Part shown: in pieces, positions 20,398 through 28,799 of the stretch
Numbering within the stretch: position 1 is the first letter of the stretch
How the letters are laid out: the number at the start of each line of letters is the position of its first letter
Source: UBA1731 sp964567665
GTDB taxonomy: Bacteria > Verrucomicrobiota > Kiritimatiellia > RFP12 > UBA1067
NCBI GenBank assembly: GCA_964567665.1
Contig: CAZMNN010000006.1
Location: forward strand, 23,757 to 87,756
Direction: 5' to 3'
Length of the DNA stretch: 64,000 nucleotides
The notes under the pieces: model-generated
Seen by the model: the letters and a program-made list of their open reading frames with translations, nothing else
What the model was told of the DNA's origin: nothing
Database searches by the model: none
Position numbers and translations under genes: made by a program

Positions 20398-20985
20398 ATG
20401 TCACAGGAATGGAACATAAGGAGCCGCGGACACGTGTGCTCCATCTGCGGTAAGGGGCTTGTCGACAAGGCTCCGGTGGTCAGTGCGCTTCACGAGCTTC
20501 AGGACGGATACGAACGGCTCGACTGCCATCCCGAATGCTGGAAGACCGCACCTCGCTCGTGGGAGCCGTTCAGCTCCTGGGAGGGGGTGTACGCGGCGCC
20601 GCCACCGCCAGACAAGAAGGAGACTCTCAAGAAGGAGACGGCGGACGAACTTCTGCGGCATCTCATATCGCTCGACGATCCTACGATGAAAAACGTCGTC
20701 TACGTTCTCGCTGTCATGCTTGAGCGCTCGAAAATCCTCGTAGAGCGCGACGCCAAGGAGCAGCCTGACCGCACGATAATCCGCATCTACGAACACCGCC
20801 GCACGGGTGAGTCGTTCATCGTCCTTGATCCGCGCATCAGGCTCGAAAACCTCGGTGACGTCCAAAACGAAGTCGTCGCCCTGCTTTCCGGAACCAAGAC
20901 GCTCGGCGAAGTCTCGTCCGAAGCGGAGACGAACGAAAACCGGCAGGACGGAAACGCGGCGGTGCCGTCGCCTGACGCAGAGTGA
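20398..20985 (+). CDS. Hypothetical protein with N-terminal four-cysteine zinc finger
   Basis: The 195-residue protein has CSIC near residue 15 and CHPEC near residue 42, a likely zinc-binding knuckle pair. A Pro-rich linker and a helical C-terminal domain (LLRHLISLDDPTMKNVVYVLAVMLERSKIL) follow. I do not recognise a named family; similar short proteins occur in PVC genomes. It overlaps hemW by 4 nt (GTGA), so the two are translationally coupled. It has its own predicted leaderless promoter. A regulatory or RNA/DNA-binding role is inferred from the zinc finger only. Confidence 0.75.
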   Translation: MSQEWNIRSRGHVCSICGKGLVDKAPVVSALHELQDGYERLDCHPECWKTAPRSWEPFSSWEGVYAAPPPPDKKETLKKETADELLRHLISLDDPTMKNVVYVLAVMLERSKILVERDAKEQPDRTIIRIYEHRRTGESFIVLDPRIRLENLGDVQNEVVALLSGTKTLGEVSSEAETNENRQDGNAAVPSPDAE

Positions 20986-22043
20986 ACATCTACGTTCACT
21001 TCCCGTTCTGCAGAAGCAAATGCGCCTACTGCGCACTGCATTCCCGCACCCGGCACACGGAGGAGGAACGCCGCGCATACGTCGATGATGTCGCCGGCAG
21101 TCTCGGAAAATTGCTGGATGCAAACCGCAACAGCAGCGTCTCAACCCTGTATTTCGGCGGCGGAACGCCCGCACTGTGCGACCTCAGCCCGATTCTCGAC
21201 CGCCTTAAGCCTACACTTGAGCGATCGGACGGTGTCGAGTTCACCGTCGAACTGAATCCGCTCGACGCAACTCCCGGCACACTGCGAAAACTCAAGGCCG
21301 GCGGCGTCAACCGCATATCCATGGGTGTGCAGAGTCTTGACGACGCCGTGCTGCGCGAAATGGGCCGCCCGCATACATCCGCCGATGCGATATCCGCCTG
21401 GCGCAGGATTCGCGACGCGGGCTTCCGCAACGCAGGGATCGACCTGATATGCGGCTGGCCTGGGACGCGCAGCGGAAATGCCCCATCCGATGCGTGGATG
21501 CGGACATTGGACGCCATACCCGACATCGCCCCGGATCACTGCAGCGTCTACACGCTGATACTTGAGCCGGACACAAGGCTTGCGGCGTCCGTCGACGACG
21601 GACGCATCACACTGCCGCCGGATGACATCGCCCTGACCGAGCTTGAGGCTGCCGAATGTGCACTCTCCGGCGCAGGACTTGAACGGTACGAGATATCGAG
21701 CTTCGCAAAACCGGGCATGGAATGCCGCCACAACCTTGCGACATGGCGCGGAGAGGACTACATCGGAATCGGCGAGGGAGCCTGCAGCAGGGAGGGGAAC
21801 GCGGTTTCGCGGGTGATATTCCGTCTCCGGCTTCTGAAGGAGGGCTTTTCGCCGGACAAGGCCGCCATGGATTTCCCCGAACTCGCGCCCCGCGTCGAAG
21901 AGTGGAGAAGGACGCTCGACGATTTCGTGTCGGAGGGGCTGTTGACGTCTGCGACGTCCAACAACAGTCCTGCAACGACAGCATACCGTCTGACGAAACG
22001 CGGAACCGAAGTGTGCGATACGATACTCGCCGAACTGGTCTGA
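20982..22043 (+). CDS. hemW: Radical SAM heme chaperone HemW-like protein
   Basis: The 353-residue protein begins MNIYVHFPFCRSKCAYC, with the C-x3-C-x2-C radical SAM cluster (Cys 10, 14, 17). The glycine-rich GGGTPAL motif, NRISMGVQS and the C-terminal HemW domain follow. HemW proteins bind heme and S-adenosylmethionine and are thought to insert heme into respiratory enzymes; older annotations call them oxygen-independent coproporphyrinogen oxidase. The start is a GTG at 20982 overlapping the previous stop. Given the c-type peroxidase in this window, a heme-trafficking role is plausible. Confidence 0.88.
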   Translation: MNIYVHFPFCRSKCAYCALHSRTRHTEEERRAYVDDVAGSLGKLLDANRNSSVSTLYFGGGTPALCDLSPILDRLKPTLERSDGVEFTVELNPLDATPGTLRKLKAGGVNRISMGVQSLDDAVLREMGRPHTSADAISAWRRIRDAGFRNAGIDLICGWPGTRSGNAPSDAWMRTLDAIPDIAPDHCSVYTLILEPDTRLAASVDDGRITLPPDDIALTELEAAECALSGAGLERYEISSFAKPGMECRHNLATWRGEDYIGIGEGACSREGNAVSRVIFRLRLLKEGFSPDKAAMDFPELAPRVEEWRRTLDDFVSEGLLTSATSNNSPATTAYRLTKRGTEVCDTILAELV

Positions 22044-22052
22044 AGGGATTGG

Positions 22053-22126
22053 CGCCCCTGGCAGGATTCGAACCTGCTACCCTCAGTTTAGGAAACTAAT
22101 GCTCTGTCCTAATGAGCTACAGGGGC
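22053..22126 (-). tRNA. tRNA-Arg (CCT)
   Basis: The minus strand folds as a 74-nt cloverleaf: acceptor GCCCCTG/CAGGGGC, D stem GCTC/GAGC, anticodon loop TTCCTAA (anticodon CCT), T-loop TTCGAAT on stem GCAGG/CCTGC. CCA is not encoded. It is convergent with hemW, whose stop is 10 nt away. Confidence 0.95.
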
Positions 22127-22148
22127 AAGGAAACCGCACACAAAATGG

Positions 22149-22222
22149 TGGGCTATAGTGGATTCGAACCACTGACCTCTTCCATGTCAAGGAAGCGCTC
22201 TAACCAACTGAGCTAATAGCCC
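22149..22222 (-). tRNA. tRNA-Val (GAC)
   Basis: The 74-nt minus-strand cloverleaf has acceptor GGGCTAT/ATAGCCC, D stem GCTC/GAGC, anticodon stem CTTCC/GGAAG around TTGACAT (anticodon GAC), and T-loop TTCGAAT. CCA is not encoded. It lies 22 nt from tRNA-Arg. Confidence 0.95.
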
Positions 22223-22291
22223 AAAACAAAACGGCGCAAAGTATACCAAAAACGGCCTTATGGCGCAAGGGCAATCTTCATGCTTTTTTGA

Positions 22292-22312
22292 TATAATCGG
22301 CGGCCATACATA
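22292..22312 (+). promoter_or_regulatory. Promoter of the transglutaminase-like gene with very short leader
   Basis: TATAAT at 22292-22297 follows a run of seven T and lies 14 nt before the ATG at 22312. The predicted 5' leader is about 8 nt with no ribosome-binding site. Confidence 0.45.
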
Positions 22313-23691
22313 TGAAAGACATATCGGTAGAGGAAAAGTCATCGGCCGCAACGCTCTCGGACATGGAAATATTCATATTTCCGGAGCTGATGTACTCGCT
22401 TGTGCTGGCAAACATACTGTCGCCGCGCATATGGGCCTGGCGCGAACTCGAATGGTTCGACGGAATACGCGAAATGCGCCCCAAGAAGCGTCTGCAGCGG
22501 CTTCGCCAGCACATAATGGACAACTACACGTTCAACCTCGACCTTGAGACGTGGGGACTGACCACGCAGCAGCGCGAGCTCCAGCGCTTTGCGGAGTTCC
22601 TTCCGCCGGAGAAGATCGCAGAGTCCAACGCACTCTTCGGCTACCACGGCGATTCCTACTACTACGACATCGACATACGCCGGCATTTCGGACTGGACAA
22701 ATATTCCAGCGACACGATTCCATACTGGAAGACCGAGACGGTGGAGGCGATGGACGCCTTCCGCCGCAAGCCTGGCCATGCCGTCGGCGCAGGCGAGTGC
22801 GTGTCGCTCGCGGGGCTGTACGCGGCCGCTGCGTTCGTCGTGTGCGGGCTGCCCCTCGAAAGCGTCTACCTCATGGCGACGCCGCTGCATTCGCAGAACT
22901 TCATCGACGCCGACACCGGCATACTCACGAACAACCGCCGCCTCGTGACAAAGGCGATGTGGGCCAACGGAACGGTCATTTCGCAGCAGGCGCGACGCGC
23001 ACTCGAACACGAGCGCGTGACGATAGTCTCCCATGTCAGCGGGTTCATCCACATACTGCACCCTGAAGCCACAATCGATCCGTCCGTCTACGGACACTTC
23101 TCGCAGAGACTCCGGGATTTCCTTGTGCCGCCGGAGGGAGCCGCCGACCAGTCTGTCGTGATTCCGCGTCTGCCAGACCCCTCACGGGTGAAGTTCACGC
23201 ATGATGACACACCGATAAACCTGACGCCGGAGATGGGTTATGCGGAGATCGCCGAACGGCTCGATGCCCTGCGCGGCGCAAACCGCGCCGCTGCGCTCGC
23301 TCCCTATGCTGGACACGAACTCGGCAAGACCAAATCTGCTCCGTTCATCCGCGCCGCCCTCGAACGCTGTCCGGTGTCGCGCCTTGCACTGCGCGGCGGC
23401 GACGGGCAAAGCGCCGCCGCATCGGCCGCCCACATCATCGACCGCATCGCGCAGCTTGGAAACGAATCGATATACGACGGCACATCACGCCTCGCCCAGC
23501 CGGACGAAGTCTGGAATTTCGGAACCGGCGACGGCCTTGAGAAATGTCTGCTCGCGGCCAACGCCATGGGCGGAACGGAAATCCGCACAATCAACGGATT
23601 CGCCACCCTGATGGACGGCGAATCCGCAATCTGCACCTTCCCTACGGCAAAGTCGCCGCGCGAAAGGACATGGTCTCTCGCGCAGCCGTAA
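22312..23691 (+). CDS. Transglutaminase-like fold protein, uncharacterised
   Basis: The 459-residue soluble protein has no signal peptide. The segment GAGECVSLAGLYAAAAFVV near residues 159-177, followed by TPLHSQNFIDADTG, resembles the transglutaminase/papain-like core (G-x-C-x-x-x-A-x-L-x-x-A, then His and Asp). Candidate catalytic residues are Cys about 163, His about 193 and Asp about 201. The N-terminal third is helical and rich in Arg and Trp. I do not recognise a named family. It is convergent with the CcdA-thioredoxin gene (4 nt between stops). A peptidase or acyltransferase role is inference. Confidence 0.6.
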   Translation: MKDISVEEKSSAATLSDMEIFIFPELMYSLVLANILSPRIWAWRELEWFDGIREMRPKKRLQRLRQHIMDNYTFNLDLETWGLTTQQRELQRFAEFLPPEKIAESNALFGYHGDSYYYDIDIRRHFGLDKYSSDTIPYWKTETVEAMDAFRRKPGHAVGAGECVSLAGLYAAAAFVVCGLPLESVYLMATPLHSQNFIDADTGILTNNRRLVTKAMWANGTVISQQARRALEHERVTIVSHVSGFIHILHPEATIDPSVYGHFSQRLRDFLVPPEGAADQSVVIPRLPDPSRVKFTHDDTPINLTPEMGYAEIAERLDALRGANRAAALAPYAGHELGKTKSAPFIRAALERCPVSRLALRGGDGQSAAASAAHIIDRIAQLGNESIYDGTSRLAQPDEVWNFGTGDGLEKCLLAANAMGGTEIRTINGFATLMDGESAICTFPTAKSPRERTWSLAQP

Positions 23692-23694
23692 GGC

Positions 23695-24006
23695 TCACTG
23701 CGAAACGAAGCGTTCGAGATCCTGCTTCTTCATGAAGCCGACCGCCTGCGCAGCAACCTTCCCGTCCTTGAACAGGAACAGGGCCGGGATGCTGTTGATG
23801 CCGTACTTGGCGGCGAGATCGGCGGCATCATCGACATTGACCTTACCGACCTTGAGCGTTCCGGCCTTCTCCTGCGCAATCTCGGCTACAATCGGGCCAA
23901 GCATACGGCATGGGCCGCACCACGGCGCCCAGAAGTCCACAAGCACGGGCTTGTCGGACTTCAACACTTCGGCCTCGAAGTTGGCCGACGTAAGTTCCAT
24001 CTCCAT
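23695..24006 (-). CDS. Possible internal in-frame thioredoxin start
   Basis: Inside the CcdA-thioredoxin frame, AGGAGGA (24020-24014) lies 7 nt upstream of an ATG at 24006 that opens MEMELTSANFEAEVL. This would produce a stand-alone 103-residue thioredoxin of normal length, with catalytic WCGPC and the cis-Pro segment SIPALFLF. The site is as strong as any in the window. Confidence 0.5.
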   Translation of the reverse strand: MEMELTSANFEAEVLKSDKPVLVDFWAPWCGPCRMLGPIVAEIAQEKAGTLKVGKVNVDDAADLAAKYGINSIPALFLFKDGKVAAQAVGFMKKQDLERFVSQ

Positions 24007-24732
24007 GACTTTATCCTCCTTTTTCATCCTGTCAGCATTGCCGGACGAAGATGCCGTCTCCGCAACAGGCTCCGTTTTCCCGACCCTTTCGCCCGCGACC
24101 GCACTCATCCAGGGCGATGCCGCCATCCATGCGCCGAACGCGACAAGCAGAACTCCGCACGCCGGATTGATGATGGCGTAGCGGCTCTTGATGAAACCGA
24201 ACGCCGACTTGAAGCGGTCAAGAAGCACTGCGGACGCGACAAACGGAACACCAAGGCCAAGCGAATAGGCGAGAAGCAGCACCGCGCCTTGAACGGCGCC
24301 GCCCTCGGCGGCAGCCTGCATGAGCGCCGCGCCGAGAAACGCACCGACGCACGGCGTGAGACACACGGAATACGTAAGCCCGAAAACGAACGCGGAGCAT
24401 ACGCCCGTCGGGGTGCGGCCACCCTTCATTCCGGAGAACGGCAGACGGAACAGCCCGAGATATCCAAGCCCGAACAGGACAACCATCGCCCCGCAAACGG
24501 CGTTCACGGCAACGCGATGCGCCGCAAGCGCAGCTCCGAGTGTTCCGGCAAACACGCCAAGCGCCACAAAAACGACGGTGAAGCCGAACGTGAACGACAG
24601 CGCCCGTGCGAACACATCCCCCCTTCCCGTCTCACCTGCGGAGAAATACGCAACATACACCGGTATCATCGGCAGCATGCACGGAGATGCGAAGGATATA
24701 AGCCCTTCAAGAAATGTCTGCAGAATGTTCAT
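23695..24732 (-). CDS. CcdA/DsbD-like membrane protein fused to thioredoxin
   Basis: Residues 1 to about 200 form a six-helix CcdA/DsbD membrane domain with paired cysteines (FASPCMLP and CLTPCVGAFLG) that move electrons across the membrane. After a short linker, residues 243-345 are a complete thioredoxin with WCGPC. The start at 24732 (MNILQTFLEG) fits CcdA; a TGTGGTATAAT promoter lies about 50 nt upstream. CcdA-type proteins feed reductant to cytochrome c maturation or periplasmic thiol repair. The thioredoxin lacks an export signal, and an internal ribosome site could give it as a separate protein. Confidence 0.85.
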   Translation of the reverse strand: MNILQTFLEGLISFASPCMLPMIPVYVAYFSAGETGRGDVFARALSFTFGFTVVFVALGVFAGTLGAALAAHRVAVNAVCGAMVVLFGLGYLGLFRLPFSGMKGGRTPTGVCSAFVFGLTYSVCLTPCVGAFLGAALMQAAAEGGAVQGAVLLLAYSLGLGVPFVASAVLLDRFKSAFGFIKSRYAIINPACGVLLVAFGAWMAASPWMSAVAGERVGKTEPVAETASSSGNADRMKKEDKVMEMELTSANFEAEVLKSDKPVLVDFWAPWCGPCRMLGPIVAEIAQEKAGTLKVGKVNVDDAADLAAKYGINSIPALFLFKDGKVAAQAVGFMKKQDLERFVSQ

Positions 24733-24782
24733 TGTGTCCCGTCTCCTCGATTGCGCCTGCGGCATCATGATCAACGCCGCGC

Positions 24783-24793
24783 ATTATACCACA
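24783..24793 (-). promoter_or_regulatory. Extended -10 promoter of the CcdA-thioredoxin gene
   Basis: Minus-strand TGTGGTATAAT has TATAAT at 24788-24783, about 50 nt before the start codon at 24732. Confidence 0.5.
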
Positions 24794-24821
24794 CATGAGG
24801 AGACGGAACCGAAATGCGCCG

Positions 24822-27800
24822 TCAGCGCACAACGACCACAGTGCCACGCGGAGCGATCCTCAGATAGAGAACGCCGCCCTTGACGGAAAGTCCCGCGCTC
24901 CATTTCGCCGGAATGTCCATTTTAAGCGAGAGCGATGCGGCGTCAAGCCCGGCCACGCCGCCAGTCGCCGCGAGGATCGGCCATTCGCCGGCGGCAATCT
25001 GCGCACCCTCCGCAACCTCGACCTTCACTGTCGCCGCGCCGGCGAATGTCAGGCTGCCGACAACGGAAAGGCAATCCACATCGTCGGCGGAACGCCATCC
25101 GAATGTCATCACGCCATTCTCGGCAAGAATCAAGTCGTTCACGGAAAGCGTTCCGCCTCCGCCAATCGAGGACACCGACGTGCGCTGGTCGGCAGTGAGC
25201 GCGAACGATGCGCCGGCCGCCACCTTCACGGATTCCACGGACTTCTCAGGAGCCGTCTCGTCTCCGATCCCCCACTTGCGCATAAGCCTTCTCTCAAGCG
25301 TCGAACGCTCTTCGGACGTAAGCTCGAACGGGAACGCAATCATCTCCGCAACGTATCCGCCGCCGGCGTTGCAGTTTCTGTCCTGCATGATCGCGTCCAC
25401 CCGCGTGTTGCCAGTCGCACCCACAGACATCAGATGCCATTCCGTCGGCATCCTGTCGGACGCCTTGACCGCCTCCCGGTCGATGGCGAGATAGCCGTCT
25501 TGAACAAAGAGCGACGTGTATGTGCAGTCAAACACGGTGCTGCTGCCGCGCATGTATGTCACCGAACCGTTGGTAGCCGTGTTGGCTCCGCCGTTGAGGT
25601 TGCCGATGAAGTGGGCGGCAAACTCGTTTTCCTTGCATTTCTGTATGACGTATATCTCGCGCACGTTGGGGACCACAAGATCGCCGCCGCCCTCTTCACG
25701 CGCAAAGTAGAACGACGAAGCGTCCCTGCCGGACTCCTGCTGCGTCGCGGTGTTGCGGTAGTGGCCAAAGTCGACCACCTGGCGCAACTGGCCGTCAGGC
25801 ATCTGCACCTGCGCAAGCGTCGGATTCGTCATCACAAACGTATCGTAATGCAGCCTCGGATGCAGTTTCATCGAACTTGCGACAATGCCGTTGGTGCTTG
25901 CGTCCTTCCAGCAAGTGACGTATGTCGTGCCGTCGTCGCCGGTGTAGCTCTCGAAAGTGTCGTCGCGGGAGGCGTCGAAGTGGAAGATCGCCTTGGCCTC
26001 GAACGAATCTGCCAACTCAAGCGAACCCTCGGCAACCTCTATCCTTTCCGGCGCAACCGCCGCAACGACATCGCCGCCGCCACGCTTGACGAGCGTTCCG
26101 TTTCCGCCGGACACGCTGGAGACAGTGAGCGAAACGTCGCTGTCGAGGACGGCATCGGCATCCGCCGCAAACGTCATGGATGGAACCTTCACATCGGTCT
26201 CCGCCGCAGGATGTACGGCGCCAAGCCACTTGTTCATGAGATACGCCTCTGTGTTGCGGAACTCCTCGTTGGACAGTGGACGATGATACGTAATGAACTC
26301 TCCCACAACGATTCCGCCGGCGGAGACGTCCTGCCCCTCCCCCTTGCGATCCTTGGAGATTGCGTTCACCGTGAGCGGAACGGGCGAACGGAACGCCACG
26401 ACAATCACGTCGTTGGTCTGCCTGAGAACGTCGATCTGCTCGAACGGATCGGCGGCAACGCCGTTGACCGACCAGAACGCCGACGGCGACTCCGGATGCG
26501 CGTAGCTGTTGCTGAGGAGAATGCCGGCGGCCCTCATCATCGCCATGTCAGACGAACCGAAAAGGTTATTGCCAGAAAGCAGGTTGAACCTGAATGCGAT
26601 GAACCCGGCATAGGTATCGGAACCTGTGCGGACTCCGCCTGTCTCATATTCGCCGTCGTCGCCCCACGTCGGCAACGCGAAGAAGCTCTGCGTACCGTCG
26701 TTTCTGCTGCCGAGATTCACGCCCGCCCCGCGTCCGTTGCCGATATCGTCCACGATCCACGGCATACGCGGCGGCGCATTTGAGATTGCGACCGCCGTGA
26801 CGTCGATGTCGTCGCGGTGATCCCTCCAATGCGTGACGAACGTCCGTCTGTCGCCGTCAAACGTCGCGGTTGTGAACCTGCCGGCGTCGTTTGCGTCAAG
26901 CCACACATAGGCTCCGTCGGCAGGCGCATCCACGGAGACCGGCTGCGCGGCGGCGAACGCAACCGTACCGTCTTCGACATCAATGGCCATGTCGCTCAAG
27001 GTCGATGGCACTCCAACCTCAAGTGTGCCGCCGCCAGCCTTCCTGAGAAGTCCGCCTTTCGCCGACACCATGCCGACACGCGCCTTGCTGCCGGCAGGAA
27101 CGGCCACAGCTGCATCAGGAGAGTTCACCATAACCGCATTGGCGTCCACGGCGGCGTCGCCCGTCACCCATTTGCGCGTGAGATACTGTGCGATGCGCAC
27201 CCTTTCCGCCCTCGTCAGCTCGTTCGTGAACACAAGCACCTCGCCAAGACGCGATCCGCCCGAACGCGACACGTAGTGCCTCTCCGATGCTATCAGACCG
27301 ATCTTGCCGCCCGACTTCACCGCAACGGATATCACGTTGAGGTTGGTTAGCGACGTACGCGCAATCACCTTCGTCTCCTCGTATGAGACAGGAAGCGCAT
27401 TGACCATTATGTCTCCGTTCCTGGCGATATCCGCAGACCAATACGTGCAGAAAAGACCGGCATCGCCGCGTTCTGTGAGGAACGCAAGACCGGCCTCGAC
27501 AGTTGAGCCAAGAATCGTGCATCCCGGAGCGCCGCCCGGCGTCTGCACGGCATAGAACACCGCACGAGGATCCGATATCTCTTGCGTCAGCCTAAGCCAG
27601 CAGTTGGACGGTCCGAACCTCCCGCCGTCAGTCGTGTGCGACCCGAAATCGACAAGAGGCAACCCTGTCGGCGACCGCACCGGGCTGATGAAGGCACCGT
27701 GCGAATATGGATGGAAATATACGCTTGTAGAGGAATATCTCTCCTGATAGCCGCCGTTTCCGCTGCCGTTCGCGTCATGCCAGTTGGTGACGACCTGATA

Positions 27801-28613
27801 GGCGACGCCTTCCGTGGTCTTTCCATACGTCACAAGCGTGTCGGCACGGGTCGCGTCAAGGCGGAGCGCGGCGGTCTTCAGCAGATCTTCAAGCGCGTCA
27901 TCGCTCTGCCCCTCGATCGTCAGAGTGCCGGCGGAAACCGTGAGACGTGTCTCTTCCCCCATGGTCGTGCCGACCTTCAGTTCGCCGTCGCCAAGCTTGG
28001 ACACTGTGCCCGCCTGGTGGATTGCGTCAAGCTCGGCGGCCGTCCCCGCATCAGGCACACGCACATACGGGCGGCACTTTGCGCCAAGGGAACTCATGCG
28101 GGGGACGTTTTCCTCCGTCGCCCGCAGTTCATAGATTGCCTGCGCCTCATCGGTCTCCCAGTAACCGTCGAACGCAGAGGCGTCGGCCATCGAGAACACT
28201 CGCCGGAAGCGTGGCTGTCTGTACTGCGTGACGAAGTTGGAATGCTTGATCGTCCACCGGTACGTATCCCATACGCCGCCCGTCGGCCCGATGCTCAGGA
28301 TGGAGGGGTTTACGGCCGGGTACTCCAGATACGTGTTCTCGCTGCCACCTGAAAGCATACCGGTGAACACGGAACGACGACGGCCGTCATTCACCAGAGC
28401 CGGAAACTTTACGTCATGCGTACCGTTTGTCGGCGCAACCTCAAGCGCATTTCCGCCCCCGTCTACCCAGTTGGCCGGCACACCCCAATATCCATCCATT
28501 TTCCATATCCCGGACTGGGACGCAACCTCGTTTGTCCAAATGGCGACATCCGCGTTCAGCGACATACCGGCAAACGTCGCAGCGGCGGCGGCAAGACATG
28601 ACAATGCTTTCAT
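24822..28613 (-). CDS. Giant exported LamG-like surface protein (full length)
   Basis: The 1,263-residue protein starts with a signal peptide (SCLAAAAATFAGMSLNA-DV) and has three repeats of about 310-320 residues. They open with ALRLDATRADT, VWLDANDAGRF and FHFDASRDDTF (near residues 247, 567 and 876) and close with ERxxxxxYLxxKW-like segments. Short glycine-rich strands link them. The C-terminus ends in a beta-rich segment and TVVVVR, with no sorting motif that I recognise. It is a paralog of the cut-off protein at 1-3882, sharing layout and promoter design. The start follows AGAGGAG. A surface adhesin or glycan-binding role is inference. Confidence 0.82.
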   Translation of the reverse strand: MKALSCLAAAAATFAGMSLNADVAIWTNEVASQSGIWKMDGYWGVPANWVDGGGNALEVAPTNGTHDVKFPALVNDGRRRSVFTGMLSGGSENTYLEYPAVNPSILSIGPTGGVWDTYRWTIKHSNFVTQYRQPRFRRVFSMADASAFDGYWETDEAQAIYELRATEENVPRMSSLGAKCRPYVRVPDAGTAAELDAIHQAGTVSKLGDGELKVGTTMGEETRLTVSAGTLTIEGQSDDALEDLLKTAALRLDATRADTLVTYGKTTEGVAYQVVTNWHDANGSGNGGYQERYSSTSVYFHPYSHGAFISPVRSPTGLPLVDFGSHTTDGGRFGPSNCWLRLTQEISDPRAVFYAVQTPGGAPGCTILGSTVEAGLAFLTERGDAGLFCTYWSADIARNGDIMVNALPVSYEETKVIARTSLTNLNVISVAVKSGGKIGLIASERHYVSRSGGSRLGEVLVFTNELTRAERVRIAQYLTRKWVTGDAAVDANAVMVNSPDAAVAVPAGSKARVGMVSAKGGLLRKAGGGTLEVGVPSTLSDMAIDVEDGTVAFAAAQPVSVDAPADGAYVWLDANDAGRFTTATFDGDRRTFVTHWRDHRDDIDVTAVAISNAPPRMPWIVDDIGNGRGAGVNLGSRNDGTQSFFALPTWGDDGEYETGGVRTGSDTYAGFIAFRFNLLSGNNLFGSSDMAMMRAAGILLSNSYAHPESPSAFWSVNGVAADPFEQIDVLRQTNDVIVVAFRSPVPLTVNAISKDRKGEGQDVSAGGIVVGEFITYHRPLSNEEFRNTEAYLMNKWLGAVHPAAETDVKVPSMTFAADADAVLDSDVSLTVSSVSGGNGTLVKRGGGDVVAAVAPERIEVAEGSLELADSFEAKAIFHFDASRDDTFESYTGDDGTTYVTCWKDASTNGIVASSMKLHPRLHYDTFVMTNPTLAQVQMPDGQLRQVVDFGHYRNTATQQESGRDASSFYFAREEGGGDLVVPNVREIYVIQKCKENEFAAHFIGNLNGGANTATNGSVTYMRGSSTVFDCTYTSLFVQDGYLAIDREAVKASDRMPTEWHLMSVGATGNTRVDAIMQDRNCNAGGGYVAEMIAFPFELTSEERSTLERRLMRKWGIGDETAPEKSVESVKVAAGASFALTADQRTSVSSIGGGGTLSVNDLILAENGVMTFGWRSADDVDCLSVVGSLTFAGAATVKVEVAEGAQIAAGEWPILAATGGVAGLDAASLSLKMDIPAKWSAGLSVKGGVLYLRIAPRGTVVVVR

Positions 28614-28662
28614 TTCGGCGATCTCCTCTTTTCAAGGCACTATTTGCGCCAACGGAGAGAGT

Positions 28663-28690
28663 AAGATACCAAAAGCATTTTTTTTTTCAA
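28663..28690 (-). promoter_or_regulatory. Promoter of the full-length LamG-like gene with A10 spacer tract
   Basis: Minus-strand TTGAAA (28690-28685) and TATCTT (28668-28663) are 16 nt apart. An uninterrupted A10 run (28687-28678) starts in the -35 and fills much of the spacer. The rest of the 28614-28799 gap shows nothing clear. Confidence 0.55.
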
Positions 28691-28799
28691 GCAGAAAATG
28701 CAGCTACGAAAAACACCTTCAAGAACGCAACAATATCTGCAACGCACAGCGACGCAGGTTCAGGCATGAAGGTTCGGCACAAGGTTCGACAATGAACGC

